Counted from the first letter of the stretch, positions 52,079-62,291 are shown. The stretch: 64,000 nucleotides of DNA from Nitrospira moscoviensis (GCF_001273775.1 NZ_CP011801.1:1962001-2026000); one strand, 5' to 3'. Notes: generated by a model from the letters alone, not told the origin. Numbers and translations: made by a program.

Positions 52079-55000
52079 TTACGAACTCGTGGTTTCGATT
52101 GCCATCGCCAGCACCGCTTCCTTGCCGGCGATCGCCTGCCCCAATTCGGCCAGCCCATCGTACGTCGGCGCGAGCGCGCGGAGGGTTTCGTATTCCCGGC
52201 GCGCCGCCTCGATCTGTTCGGCGCGGACGAGCACGCCGGCCAGCGCGAAGCGGGTTGCCAGGTCGGCGGGATTGCGCGAGAGATACTGGCGCAAGTGCCG
52301 GCTCAGCTCGTCCCAGCGATTTTGCGCGGTGCCGGCCCGCAACAGCCAATGGACGGCCTCCGCATCGTCGGGGTGTTCGCCCAATACTTGCAGAAACCGC
52401 TCCCACGCGCCTTGATGATACGCCTGCCCGAGCGAGGCCATGCCCATGCCCATCAGGCATTTCCGCCGATCCGCCCCCTGCCGCAACGCCGACGAGAAGG
52501 CCCGCTCCGCGTCCCGATACTGTTCCCGTTGCATGCACAGAATGCCCCTGAGCAGCAGCCCCTCCGCATGGTCCGGTGCGGAAGCGAGCAAGATGCGCAG
52601 GTGCTCCTCCGCGGCAGGCAGGTTCCTCTGCTCCAACAGCGTCCGGGCGAGCGCGAGCCGCTCGGCCGGCGCATCCACGAGCGCCAGATAGCGCGAGAGG
52701 AAGCGCGTACGGCAGATCGGCTCCTGGAGCCGTTCAGCCACCATGGCGCCCCAGGACAGGACGAACCGGTCGTTCGGCCAATCGTCCACCAGGCGCAGCT
52801 CGCGTTTGACGGCCGCCCAATCCTTTTTGAGCGCTGCCGCCTGCGCCGCCGCGACGTGGGCCCAGGCTGCGCGATCGCGGACGTCGGTCATCGGCGTCAA
52901 CTGCGTCGCAAACTTGATGTCCTGCGGTCCTCCGACCAACTTGAAGCCGTCGGCGTGGTAGTGGAGATCCTCATCGCTGAGCCACCAGCGGTCGCCCCAG
53001 CGCTCCTGCAGGAGCCGGCTGTTGTCTTCATCCCGCGCATTGCGACCGGGCGTCTGGCTTTCCAAGTGACAGAGGACGCTGCGCGGCTGGTAGATGACGT
53101 GATAGCCCTTGTCGCGCACTTTCAGGCAGAGATCGACGTCTTCGAACCCGTTGATGAACGCCTCGTCGAACCCCTGGACGGCCTCGAACAGCTCGCGCCG
53201 GATCAGCATGCAGGCGGCGGTGACCGCTTGGAATTCCCGCCGTTGGTTCACGGCCGGTAAGTCCGCCGAAGCCATCCGATAGATATGGTAGGGACTCAGG
53301 CGGCTCCGCATGAAGACGACGCCCGCGTGCTGCACCGTGCCGTCGGCGTACAGCAACTTGCTGCCGACGATGCCGACCTCGGCATGCTCTTCCACTTCCC
53401 GCACCAAGGGTCTGAGCCAGTGGGCCTGCGGGATCGTATCGTTATTGAGAAAGACCAGATAGTGTCCGCGCGAGGCGCGGGCTCCCTGATTGCACGCCTT
53501 GGCGAAGCCCAGATTGTGCTCGTTGCGGATGATCCGCACGTCGCCCGTGAGCTTGTTGAGGAACTCTGCCGTCCCATCGGTCGATCCGTTGTCGATGATG
53601 ATCACCTCGAACGTGACATCCTTCGTGACCGATGCCAGGGCCTGGAGGCATTGAGCCGTCAGTTCAATCTTGTTCCAGACAGGGATGATGATGGAACAGG
53701 CATATGCCGGCGCGCGCTGTGCAACGACATGAAGCTCCTGAAGCGCGCGGGCCTGCATTTCCCGCACGCCGGGAATGGCATCGGAGATCATGCGGTATTT
53801 CTCGAAGATGATGGCGGCGGTGCGCGCAAAATCGGATTTCTTCCCGCTCGTGGTAGAGCTGCCGTCCGTGCGCCAGGTGAATTCCGCGGTGAGCTGTTTG
53901 AGATGGGCAAACGGAAACCGCCTGGAAAGACGGATCCACAGATCCCAGTCCTCGTGCGACGTCAATTGTTCGTCGAACAGGCCGACCTCATCAAGGCAGG
54001 CGCGTTCGTGCATGACCGACAAGACCGGGATGTAGTTTGAGATCAGGAGACGAGTGGCGTCGAAGTCGTAGGAATACGGCACATCCCGTTTGGTCTCGAC
54101 GTACCGGTCTTTCCGGCGCTCTTCGTGCACGCGCCACGCGTCGCTGTAGGCGACGCGATAGTCGTGGGTCTCCAGAAACGCAACGAGCGTCTCCAGATGG
54201 TCCGGCAGAAAGCGGTCGTCGTCGTCCAGGTACGCGATGTACTTGCCGCGGGCGAGCTTGAGGCCGCTGTTGCGCGCGGCGGCGCGGTCTCGGTTGACTC
54301 CGTACCGCACAGAAACGATCTTCTCGGGATGCGGCACCGCAGCCAGCACACCGGCGACGTCCTCCCCGCCGTCGTTCACCACGAGGATTTCGACATTCAT
54401 ATAGGTTTGCGCCAACACGCTCTCGACGGCGCGCTGCAACTGGTGGGGACGGTTGAAGGTCGGAATGATGACCGACACCAGCGGTCCCCCCGCCCGCCGC
54501 TCGGGAACCGGCGTGCTCTCCGCCGAGAGTTGAACAGCCGGCGCGCCGAGGCTCTCGCCGGCTGTTGCCGTCCGCCCGACGGACGACGTCTGGAGACCGG
54601 CCAGCGGCCAGCCGCGGTGGCTGCGATCGACGGCGTCGTCGTACGGGGGGTCCAGCCGCCGCAGCAGTTCGCTCGTCGCCGCACTTTCCCGAAGCAGCAC
54701 GAATCCCCGATCCGCCGGCTCGTGGCCTGATTGGAGAGACCGAAGAAGAGCCAGGTTATGCCGCACGGCTGGTTCGACCGTGCGCTGTGCCTCAAGGGCG
54801 GCGAAGAGCGGCAGACTCTTCTCCCGCGCGCCGATCAGCCAGAGCGCCACGGCGGCATTGTTGAGCGCCTCGATGCCTCCGGGCTTGTGGTCCAGCGCAC
54901 GGACATAGTCCAGGACGGCCAAGGGCGGCACCGGTACGTTCGCCGTGCAGAGCAGGTTGCCGAAGTGCAGATAGGCGCTGTACAGGGCCTGCTGCGAGTC

Positions 55001-56764
55001 CGCGCATTCCGCCAGCTCCGGATAGAGATCACGGATCGTGTACTGCTGTCGCATCCTCGTCAGCAGCCCGATGGTCTCCGGCACCGTGCGGTTGCGGGAG
55101 CTGGTCGAGGATCCGCCCTCGTGGATCCGGTACTTGATCAATTTCCGATCGAGGTACCGAAAGCGGACATGCGGCGCCGCCTTCAGCCAGAAATGCGGAT
55201 CGGTCGTATAGCCGTCCTCAAACCCTCCGAAGGCGTGAATGGTCGCGCGCGTCATCATCACGGTGGGATGGGGCACGATGTTCTTGGTGAACAGGGTTCT
55301 GAGGAGACTCCGTCCGGTGAAGGATCGGGACTCGGCGAACCGAAAATCGGACGGCAACGTTCGTCCTTCGGCGTCGACGTGGTACCCGTCCGAAAAGGCG
55401 ATGGCGAGCTCGGGATCATCCTTGAAGGCGGAGACTTGGACGGCCAACTTCTCCGGGAGCAGCACGTCGTCCGCCCCGGCGAAACAGACATACGGCGCGG
55501 TGGTCAATGCGACACATCGGTTGATCAGCTCGTGAAAAGCGTCGAGATTGCGGCCGATGTTCTCCTGATGGACGTATCGGATCCGCGGGTCGTGGCGATA
55601 CCGGTCCACTACGGCTCGGGTGTCGTCGGTGGAGCCGTCGTCCAAAATGAGAAACTCGAAATCCTGGAACGTCTGCGCGAGCACGGAGCGGATCAGCTCG
55701 TCGATGTACCGCCCGCCGTTGTACACATAGGTGAGCACGGCGACCGTGGGAGCGGCCACCTCCGTCGGCTGGGACTCGCTCCTGCGTGGCCGGCGCGACC
55801 CCAGTCGGGACACCTCGTCCATGACCTGCTGCAGCCGGCGCGTCCATGTATGGGACGCCAAGGCCCGCTCGTACGCCCGCTGCGCGATGGCGTCGCGCTC
55901 ACGCTCGTGGACCAGATAGTGGCGGATCTGCTCCGCCAGGTGTTCGCGGTCCCGGTAGAAGACGATCTCCTCCCCCTCTTGAAACAGGGCTTTCAACCGC
56001 TCGTCGTACGTGGTGAGCTGGAACGCCCGGCAGGCGGCATATTCGAACGTGCGTCCCTTGATCTGCAGCGTCACGCCATCGCCGGAGACCCAGGACATGC
56101 CGAGCACGATCTTGGATCGGGCAAAGACCTCCAACATGGCCTGGTGGGGAAGACGGCCTCCCGCAACGTCGCGGAGCGCCCGATGCGCTTCCCAGCCTTG
56201 CCCCCACACGCGGACGCGGATTCCCTGCTCCTTGAGCCATTGAATCAATTCCGGCCGGCCGCGATAGGCCTGGCCCACGAACGTCACATCGTAGTCCTTT
56301 GAGCGGCCTTCCAGGGGATAGTAGAGGTTGGGATTGCAGGCATAGGGCGCATATACCACATCCGTGACGCTCCGCGAGCGGTACTCGGCGACCGCCTCCT
56401 GGCACGTCGTCACGACGAGGTGATAGCGGCCCGCGAGCGTAAGGGAGTCCTGCAGCCGCCAGTCGTCGTCGCTGAAGAATACTGCGGACAGCGTGTCGGT
56501 CTCGTCCGCGATGAAGGACAACAGATCGGTGGGCACTTCGTCCGTGCAGTGCATATGGAAGAAGAGCTCCGGACGTTCACGGCGCAAGAGGTCTCGCACC
56601 TGATGCTGCACTTGGCCGGGTCCGCCTTCTTTGAGCCCCCGCCGGAAGTCGTAATCGACGATCTCGTGTCCCAATTGGAGGAGGCTGGCCCGGATGTTGT
56701 GGTGCACATAGGCCCCTTCGCCGTTGGGACGAACCGCGTCGGGCGCACAGAACAGAATCTTCAT
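52079..56764 (-). CDS. giant multidomain glycosyltransferase
   Basis: A 1,561-aa protein. Order: CgeB-like GT-B domain (1 to about 345; TFEYAACRAFQLTTYDERLK); first GT-A family 2 domain (about 348-580; VAVLTYVYNGGRYIDELIRS, DDGSTDDTRA); helical region; second GT-A domain (about 762-960; VSVIIPTFNRPHQLQRAVES, YLDDDDRF); third GT-A domain (about 1021-1260; CSIIIPVWNKIELTAQCLQA, FLNNDT); and C-terminal TPR-like repeats (about 1295-1561). The ATG at 56764 has GGAGGACGTCC upstream and overlaps the aminotransferase stop by 4 nt. It could assemble several sugars of one glycan on a protein or lipid carrier. No signal peptide. Confidence 0.88.
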   Translation of the reverse strand: MKILFCAPDAVRPNGEGAYVHHNIRASLLQLGHEIVDYDFRRGLKEGGPGQVQHQVRDLLRRERPELFFHMHCTDEVPTDLLSFIADETDTLSAVFFSDDDWRLQDSLTLAGRYHLVVTTCQEAVAEYRSRSVTDVVYAPYACNPNLYYPLEGRSKDYDVTFVGQAYRGRPELIQWLKEQGIRVRVWGQGWEAHRALRDVAGGRLPHQAMLEVFARSKIVLGMSWVSGDGVTLQIKGRTFEYAACRAFQLTTYDERLKALFQEGEEIVFYRDREHLAEQIRHYLVHERERDAIAQRAYERALASHTWTRRLQQVMDEVSRLGSRRPRRSESQPTEVAAPTVAVLTYVYNGGRYIDELIRSVLAQTFQDFEFLILDDGSTDDTRAVVDRYRHDPRIRYVHQENIGRNLDAFHELINRCVALTTAPYVCFAGADDVLLPEKLAVQVSAFKDDPELAIAFSDGYHVDAEGRTLPSDFRFAESRSFTGRSLLRTLFTKNIVPHPTVMMTRATIHAFGGFEDGYTTDPHFWLKAAPHVRFRYLDRKLIKYRIHEGGSSTSSRNRTVPETIGLLTRMRQQYTIRDLYPELAECADSQQALYSAYLHFGNLLCTANVPVPPLAVLDYVRALDHKPGGIEALNNAAVALWLIGAREKSLPLFAALEAQRTVEPAVRHNLALLRSLQSGHEPADRGFVLLRESAATSELLRRLDPPYDDAVDRSHRGWPLAGLQTSSVGRTATAGESLGAPAVQLSAESTPVPERRAGGPLVSVIIPTFNRPHQLQRAVESVLAQTYMNVEILVVNDGGEDVAGVLAAVPHPEKIVSVRYGVNRDRAAARNSGLKLARGKYIAYLDDDDRFLPDHLETLVAFLETHDYRVAYSDAWRVHEERRKDRYVETKRDVPYSYDFDATRLLISNYIPVLSVMHERACLDEVGLFDEQLTSHEDWDLWIRLSRRFPFAHLKQLTAEFTWRTDGSSTTSGKKSDFARTAAIIFEKYRMISDAIPGVREMQARALQELHVVAQRAPAYACSIIIPVWNKIELTAQCLQALASVTKDVTFEVIIIDNGSTDGTAEFLNKLTGDVRIIRNEHNLGFAKACNQGARASRGHYLVFLNNDTIPQAHWLRPLVREVEEHAEVGIVGSKLLYADGTVQHAGVVFMRSRLSPYHIYRMASADLPAVNQRREFQAVTAACMLIRRELFEAVQGFDEAFINGFEDVDLCLKVRDKGYHVIYQPRSVLCHLESQTPGRNARDEDNSRLLQERWGDRWWLSDEDLHYHADGFKLVGGPQDIKFATQLTPMTDVRDRAAWAHVAAAQAAALKKDWAAVKRELRLVDDWPNDRFVLSWGAMVAERLQEPICRTRFLSRYLALVDAPAERLALARTLLEQRNLPAAEEHLRILLASAPDHAEGLLLRGILCMQREQYRDAERAFSSALRQGADRRKCLMGMGMASLGQAYHQGAWERFLQVLGEHPDDAEAVHWLLRAGTAQNRWDELSRHLRQYLSRNPADLATRFALAGVLVRAEQIEAARREYETLRALAPTYDGLAELGQAIAGKEAVLAMAIETTSS

Positions 56765-57933
56765 GGACGTCCTCCAACCAGGCGCGCCGGCCGAACGGCC
56801 GTCGCCAGCTGTCGGACGACCTGCTCCTGCTCGGCCTCGCTGATGTCCGGAAAGATAGGCAGCAGGATGGAGCGGTCTTGCGCCCGCTCGCTCCGTGGCA
56901 AGGGGCTCCCGGCCCGCCATCGTTCCCGCGCATAGGCCGGCTCACGATGGGCGCACATGATACCGCGTCGCGTCATGACGCCCTCATCCAGTAACGCCTG
57001 CATCACCGCTTGCTGATCGCAGGCATCCGGCAGCCCCACGCAGTAGCTCTGCCAGTTGCTGCGGGCCCAAACCGGTTCATACGGAGGCGCACAGTCCGTG
57101 CGTTCGGCCAGGAGATCGTGGTAGCGCGCGGCCGCTGCCCGTCTGGCCCGGACCATCGCCGGTAGTTTAGCGAGTTGCGCCCGGCCGATCGCGGCGTGCA
57201 GATCACTCATGCGATAGTTGTAGCCCGCCTCGTCGTAGCGCTCGAAGACGACCCGGCTTGCGTCATGCCGCTGCCGGTCCGTGACGGTCATCCCGTGCTG
57301 GCGCCACAACCGGAACAAGCGGTCATACTCCGGATTGGCGGTGGTCAGCATGCCGCCTTCCCCTGCCGTGATCACTTTGCGGGGATGAAACGAAAAACAG
57401 GCGATGTCCCCGTGCGGCCGCCCGAGGCGCTCCCAGCTGCCATTGAGTTGAATCTCGCTCCCGATCGCGCATGCGGCGTCCTCGATCAACGGCAGCCCGT
57501 GGGCGCGGACGATCGGCAGGATCGCGCCGAGGTCGCAGGGCATACCCATCTGGTGCACGCAGAGCACCGCTCTGGTGCGTGCCGTGACGGCGGCGGCGAT
57601 CAGCGAGGGATCGAGGTTGAAGCCATCCCTTTCAATATCGACAAAGACCGGCACGGCGCCGCAGTAGCGGATGCTGTTCGCCGTGGCGATGAACGAATGG
57701 CTCACCGTGATGACGTCGTCGCCGGGACCCACGCCGACCGCGCGCAACGCCAGGTGCAGCGCCGTGGTGCAACTGGAGACCGCGCAGGCATAGGGAGCCG
57801 ACACGGCTGCGGCAAAGTCCCGCTCGAAGGCCGCGACTTGCGGCCCTTGCGTGAGCCAGCCGGAGCGGAGCACGGCTTCGACGGCCGAGCATTCTTCTTC
57901 GGCGACGGACAGTTTCGTCAAGGGAATCGCCAT
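56761..57933 (-). CDS. DegT/DnrJ/EryC1-family sugar aminotransferase
   Basis: A 390-aa PLP enzyme that aminates a nucleotide-linked keto sugar. SSCTTALHLALRAVGVGPGD is the phosphate-binding region, IEDAACAIGSE carries the PLP-ring Asp, and Lys186 in FSFHPRKVITAGEGGM is the Schiff-base residue. The ending GIMCAHREPAYARERW is typical of 4-aminotransferases such as the perosamine type. It is encoded 15 nt after the ColD-like gene, but which keto sugar it uses cannot be read. Confidence 0.87.
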   Translation of the reverse strand: MAIPLTKLSVAEEECSAVEAVLRSGWLTQGPQVAAFERDFAAAVSAPYACAVSSCTTALHLALRAVGVGPGDDVITVSHSFIATANSIRYCGAVPVFVDIERDGFNLDPSLIAAAVTARTRAVLCVHQMGMPCDLGAILPIVRAHGLPLIEDAACAIGSEIQLNGSWERLGRPHGDIACFSFHPRKVITAGEGGMLTTANPEYDRLFRLWRQHGMTVTDRQRHDASRVVFERYDEAGYNYRMSDLHAAIGRAQLAKLPAMVRARRAAAARYHDLLAERTDCAPPYEPVWARSNWQSYCVGLPDACDQQAVMQALLDEGVMTRRGIMCAHREPAYARERWRAGSPLPRSERAQDRSILLPIFPDISEAEQEQVVRQLATAVRPARLVGGRP

Positions 57934-57948
57934 GGCTTCTTCCGGCTC

Positions 57949-59283
57949 CTACGCCGCGCGCAGCGCGTGCGCCTCCATGAATTCGGCGATGCAGGTGATC
58001 AAATGATCTTCTTGGGCGTCCGTCAGATCCGCATGGTTGCCGATCATCAGACCGTTGTGGTGGACCAGATCGGCATTGGACAAAAGGTCGGCGACGCGGT
58101 GCGGGACATGCCGCATCACCGGCTGCCGCGCGAGATTGCCACCCACAATGGGCCGCGTCTCGATCCCCCGTGACTCCAAGAACGCTTGCAGCAGGCGTCG
58201 ACTGAACGGAGCGTCGGGTCGCACGATGAGCGACAGACCGAAGGCCGAGTGGCTGTGGCCGGGCCGCTCCCGCTGAAGGGCCAGCCAGGATTCATACGGC
58301 CGCAGCCGTTCCAGCAGTCGCCGGCGGATCGCCATGCGCTGTTCCACGAAATGGTCCAGCTTGGTCAGTTGCACGCGCCCGATCGCGGCGTTGAGCTCCG
58401 TCGGCCGCACGTTGTATCCGGTCGAGACGAACAACCAGCGGGGGTCGATGTCGGGATACTGTCCGGTCCACTGGTGCTGATCGCTCCGCCCTCTGATCCA
58501 GCCGTGCGCCCGCTGCGACACGAGCGCATCGCGCCAGCCGGACCGATCTTGCCCGCAGACCATGCCGCCCTCGATACTCGTCATGTGGTGCGAGTAATAA
58601 AAGCTGAACGACGAAAGGGCGCCGAAGGTGCCGACCTTGCGTCCGCCGATCGAGGCTCCATGGGCTTCGCAACAGTCTTCCAACAGATAGAGACCATGGC
58701 GGTCCGCGATTGCTCGGAGAGCCGGGATGTCGCAGGGATTGCCCAGCAGATGGATCGCCAGAATGGCCCGCGTTTTGTCGGTGATGGCCTCCTCGACTTT
58801 CTCGGGACTGAGGTTCAGGGTCGCGAGATCCACGTCCACCAGCACGGGGACACAACCGGTCTGGGCGATCGGAAACAACGACGTGGACCAGCCGACGGCG
58901 GGCAGGATGACTTCATCGCCCGGCTTCAACCCGTTGGGCTGCCCCGGAAACGTCAAGGTCGACAGCATCAGCAGATTGGCCGATGACCCGGAATTGACCA
59001 TCAGCGAAAAGCCGGCCGGCAGCCAGGCCGACCACTCGTCTTCGAAGGTTGCCGTCTGCGGTCCCATGGTCAGGTGCCCGTCGAGCAAGACTTCGAAAGC
59101 CGCGAGGAGCTCTTCTTCGCCCAGCGTCGAGCGGCAGAGTTCCAAGGCCTGTGCCGCGGCAGGTCTCGGCCGAGCACGGACGGAGGAGGCCAGCAGTCGT
59201 TGCAGCCGCCTTCGGAGCATCGGGCGGCCGATGGTCCCTCTCTCCGCCGCATCTTTTCTTGCCATCGTGCTTGCAGCCTTCAT
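57949..59283 (-). CDS. PLP-dependent 3-dehydratase, ColD-like (GDP-4-keto-6-deoxymannose 3-dehydratase)
   Basis: A 444-aa member of the DegT fold in which the Schiff-base Lys is replaced by His (FSFYYSHHMTSIEGGMV), the hallmark of the sugar 3-dehydratases ColD and E1/RfbH. The cysteine cluster that binds the iron-sulfur centre of E1/RfbH is absent; that segment reads RAHGWIRGRSDQHQW, as in ColD. GYNVRPTELNAAIGRVQL, IETRPIVGGNLARQPV and GLMIGNHADL also fit ColD. The ATG at 59283 overlaps the preceding stop by 4 nt. The product would be GDP-4-keto-3,6-dideoxymannose. Confidence 0.85.
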   Translation of the reverse strand: MKAASTMARKDAAERGTIGRPMLRRRLQRLLASSVRARPRPAAAQALELCRSTLGEEELLAAFEVLLDGHLTMGPQTATFEDEWSAWLPAGFSLMVNSGSSANLLMLSTLTFPGQPNGLKPGDEVILPAVGWSTSLFPIAQTGCVPVLVDVDLATLNLSPEKVEEAITDKTRAILAIHLLGNPCDIPALRAIADRHGLYLLEDCCEAHGASIGGRKVGTFGALSSFSFYYSHHMTSIEGGMVCGQDRSGWRDALVSQRAHGWIRGRSDQHQWTGQYPDIDPRWLFVSTGYNVRPTELNAAIGRVQLTKLDHFVEQRMAIRRRLLERLRPYESWLALQRERPGHSHSAFGLSLIVRPDAPFSRRLLQAFLESRGIETRPIVGGNLARQPVMRHVPHRVADLLSNADLVHHNGLMIGNHADLTDAQEDHLITCIAEFMEAHALRAA

Positions 59284-60266
59284 GAGGCGACCAAGGCCGG
59301 TTGCTGTGCGCGATACCATCGGATGGTCTCACGCAGCCCCTCGCGTAAACGAACCTCCGTGCGAAAACCCAGGAGCCGTCTCGCCTTCCCCGTATCGCAG
59401 GCCCGGCGAGGTTGTCCGATGGGTTTCGACGGATCGAACACGATCCGGACCGACCTGTCCGACTCTTCAGCGACGACTTGGGCGAGGTGGCCGATCGTCA
59501 CTTCTTCGTCGCTGCCGATATTGATCGGCTCCGCGTCAGTCCCACGCTCGACGGCCGCCAGCAGGCCCCGAGCGAAGTCGGTGACGTAGAGAAAACTGCG
59601 CGTGGCACCGCCGTCGCCCCACACCACGAGCGGGTTGTCGCCCCGCACCACGCGCCGGATCAGCGCCGGAATGACGTGGCTGGAGGATTCGTCGAAGTTG
59701 TCCCGCGGCCCGTACGCGTTGTAGGGCCGCACGACGTGGATGCGCATTCCGTATTCCTTCGTATAGGCGCGGCCGAGGAATTCTTCCATGCGTTTGGCCC
59801 AGCCGTAGCCTTCGTTGCTCGGCTCCGGCCGTCCCGCGAATCCCTCCTCTTCCGGCGTCGGGACCGAACAGTCGCGCGGATAGACGCAGGCGGAGCTCGT
59901 GACCAGAAAGCGTTCGACAGACTCACGCCGCGCGGCTTCAATCACGGATAAGAAGCTGTTCAGGTTGTCGCGAAATATCGAGCCGGGATGTTCGAGGTTG
60001 TACTGCAGGCCGCCGACCCGCGCCGCCAAATGCAGCACGATCTCCTGGCCCGCTACGGCCTCCTCCGCGCAGGCTGGATCGGCGAGATCGCCGACGAGCG
60101 TGCGAATCGCATGGCGCACCCGATCGAGATAGCGGTATCTCGTCGCCTCGGACGACGCCGTGGACGTGACGAGCGCGCCTTCCGTCACCAGCCGTTCCAC
60201 TACATGGCTGCCGATGAAGCCGTTGCCGCCGGTGACCAAGACTTTGCGCCCCGTCCAGAATCCCAT
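59280..60266 (-). CDS. GDP-fucose/GDP-colitose synthase-like SDR
   Basis: A 328-aa extended short-chain dehydrogenase. It has an NADP-binding GGNGFIGSHVVERL, LHLAARVGGLQYN, a catalytic Ser and Tyr/Lys in SSACVYP and YGWAKRMEE, and the epimerisation Cys (SACVYP) and His (SSHVIPALIRR) conserved in Fcl. With gmd upstream and a ColD-like dehydratase downstream (4-nt overlap), a ColC role giving GDP-L-colitose is likely; a GDP-fucose synthase is the alternative. Confidence 0.83.
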   Translation of the reverse strand: MGFWTGRKVLVTGGNGFIGSHVVERLVTEGALVTSTASSEATRYRYLDRVRHAIRTLVGDLADPACAEEAVAGQEIVLHLAARVGGLQYNLEHPGSIFRDNLNSFLSVIEAARRESVERFLVTSSACVYPRDCSVPTPEEEGFAGRPEPSNEGYGWAKRMEEFLGRAYTKEYGMRIHVVRPYNAYGPRDNFDESSSHVIPALIRRVVRGDNPLVVWGDGGATRSFLYVTDFARGLLAAVERGTDAEPINIGSDEEVTIGHLAQVVAEESDRSVRIVFDPSKPIGQPRRACDTGKARRLLGFRTEVRLREGLRETIRWYRAQQPALVAS

Positions 60267-60273
60267 GTCGTCC

Positions 60274-61305
60274 TCAAGCGGCGAGCGAGGCGACCGGTTT
60301 ACCGGTCAATGCAGACGGCACTCTAGACTCGCCGCGCACGGCCTGGACGTCATGATCGACCATGATTTTGACCAGCTCGCGGAACGTCACGGTCGGTGCC
60401 CAGCCGAGCGCCCGTTTGGCTTTCGAGGCGTCGGCCAGCAGATATTCCACTTCCGTCGGCCGGTAGTACCGTGGATCGATCGCCACGTGCTCGCGCCAAT
60501 CCAAACCCACGTGGCCGAACGCCGCTTCGACGAACTCCTTCACGGTCCGCACTTCGCCGGTCCCGATGACGTAATCGTCCGGCCGGTCCTGCTGGAGCAT
60601 GCGCCACATGGCTTCGACGTAGTCCGGCGCATAGCCCCAGTCGCGGCGCGCGTCGAGGTTGCCGAGATAGAGCTTGTGTTGTCTCCCGGCGAGGATATTG
60701 GCGACTCCCATCGTGATCTTGCGCGTCACGAACGTCGGCCCGCGGCGGGGACTCTCGTGGTTGAACAAAATGCCGTTGCAGGCCCAGATTCCATAGCCTT
60801 CACGGTAATTCGCCGTCATCCAATAGGAGTAGAGCTTGGCCGCTCCATAGGGACTGCGGGGGCGGAATCCGGTCAGCTCGTTCTGCGGGGCCGGCGCGTC
60901 TCCGTACAGCTCCGAGCTCGACGCCTGGTAAAAGCGCGTCGCGATGCCGCTGCGCCGGATGGCTTCCAGCAGCCTGGTAGTCCCCAGTCCGGTCACGTCG
61001 CCGGTGTATTCCGGCATGTCGAAACTGACCTTGACGTGGGATTGCGCGCCCAAGTTGTAAATCTCATCGGGACGGACGTTGTAGACGATGTTGGTGAGCT
61101 GCTCGGAATTGCAGAGATCGCCGTAGTGCAGATGCAATCTAGCGTCCGGCACATGCGGGTCTTGAAACAGATGATCGATCCGTCCCGTGTTGAACGTGCT
61201 GGCCCGGCGGATGAGCCCGTGAACTTCATAGCCTTTGGATAGCAGCAGCTCGGCCAGATAGGACCCGTCCTGTCCACTGATGCCGGTGATGAGCGCGCGT
61301 TTCAT
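60274..61305 (-). CDS. gmd: GDP-mannose 4,6-dehydratase
   Basis: A 343-aa SDR converting GDP-mannose to GDP-4-keto-6-deoxymannose. [20 protein letters not shown] is the cofactor site. [54 protein letters not shown] and [20 protein letters not shown] are all Gmd signatures, and the length is close to the norm. The ATG at 61305 follows AAGGAAGAACGT. It supplies the entry intermediate for the two downstream genes. Confidence 0.94.
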   Translation of the reverse strand: MKRALITGISGQDGSYLAELLLSKGYEVHGLIRRASTFNTGRIDHLFQDPHVPDARLHLHYGDLCNSEQLTNIVYNVRPDEIYNLGAQSHVKVSFDMPEYTGDVTGLGTTRLLEAIRRSGIATRFYQASSSELYGDAPAPQNELTGFRPRSPYGAAKLYSYWMTANYREGYGIWACNGILFNHESPRRGPTFVTRKITMGVANILAGRQHKLYLGNLDARRDWGYAPDYVEAMWRMLQQDRPDDYVIGTGEVRTVKEFVEAAFGHVGLDWREHVAIDPRYYRPTEVEYLLADASKAKRALGWAPTVTFRELVKIMVDHDVQAVRGESRVPSALTGKPVASLAA

Positions 61306-61319
61306 ACGTTCTTCCTTTG

Positions 61320-62291
61320 TTAGGCCGCCGTCGCGGCGAGCGACGACCGCCACCACCGCACCAGGGCGCTGAGTCCTTCTTCCAGGGATGTGCCGGCTCT
61401 GAAATTCAGGAGCGCAGCGGCCTTCTCGGTGGAGGCCCATCGCCGCGGGACGGGATTGACCGCCCGTGGAGGGCCGTACTCGGGCTGCAGCGTGGAACCC
61501 ATCACGGCGAGAAGCTGCCGCGCCAAGTCGTTCAAGCTGGTCTCGACGCCGGTGGCCACATTGAAGACCTGATCCGTCACGCCGGCTCGCGCGGCCAGAA
61601 TGTTGGCGCGGGCCACGTCCTCGACATAGACGAAATCCATCGTCTGCGTGCCGTCCCCCAAAATGAGCGGCCGCTTTCCTTGTGCAATGCGCTCCATCCA
61701 GCGGATCAGGACTTCGGTATAGGCTCCGTGCACGTCCATGCGCGGGCCGTAGACATTGAAGTACCGGAGCGCGACATAGTCGAGCCCGTACATCTCATGA
61801 AAGCTCCGCAGCAGCCCTTCATTGAAGGCCTTGGCCGCTCCATATAACGTGCGGTTGCTGTAGGGATGGTGAGATTCGGTCGTCGGAAACTCATCGGCCA
61901 AGCCATAGATCGACGCGGAGGAGGCGGCGACGACCTTTTTGACGCCGGCGTGAACCGCCGCTTCCAGCACGTTGAACGTGCCGTCGGCGAGTACTTCCAA
62001 TGCCAGCCGCGGCTCCTGAGCGCACTGCGTGATGCGGATGGCCGCTTGATGGAACAGCACGTCGATCCCACGCATAGCTTGCCCCACCGTGGCACGATCA
62101 CGAATATCGCCCTCTATCATCGAGATGCGTCTCTGCGACAGCGCCCAGGAGAGGTTCTGCCGCCGACCGCGGGACAAATTGTCGAGCACCACGATGTCAC
62201 GCACACCTTCGCGGATGAGGTGATCGGCGATATGGGAACCGATCAGCCCGGCCCCGCCGGTGATCAAGACACGCGCATCAGCGAGTTGCAT
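61320..62291 (-). CDS. NAD-dependent nucleotide-sugar epimerase/dehydratase
   Basis: A 323-aa extended SDR of UDP-glucose 4-epimerase type: [68 protein letters not shown] and [15 protein letters not shown]. The catalytic Ser, Tyr and Lys are present. The substrate is unknown; the HxxAI and QCAQEP segments are like those of epimerases in O-antigen loci. Its ATG overlaps the 3' end of the formyltransferase gene by 14 nt. Confidence 0.85.
   Translation of the reverse strand: MQLADARVLITGGAGLIGSHIADHLIREGVRDIVVLDNLSRGRRQNLSWALSQRRISMIEGDIRDRATVGQAMRGIDVLFHQAAIRITQCAQEPRLALEVLADGTFNVLEAAVHAGVKKVVAASSASIYGLADEFPTTESHHPYSNRTLYGAAKAFNEGLLRSFHEMYGLDYVALRYFNVYGPRMDVHGAYTEVLIRWMERIAQGKRPLILGDGTQTMDFVYVEDVARANILAARAGVTDQVFNVATGVETSLNDLARQLLAVMGSTLQPEYGPPRAVNPVPRRWASTEKAAALLNFRAGTSLEEGLSALVRWWRSSLAATAA

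Noticed and set aside
57949..59283. RfbH/E1 (CDP-sugar, iron-sulfur dehydratase) as identity of the His-type PLP enzyme
   Set aside because: The four-cysteine iron-sulfur segment of that enzyme is replaced by RAHGWIRGRSDQHQW, which matches the ColD type.
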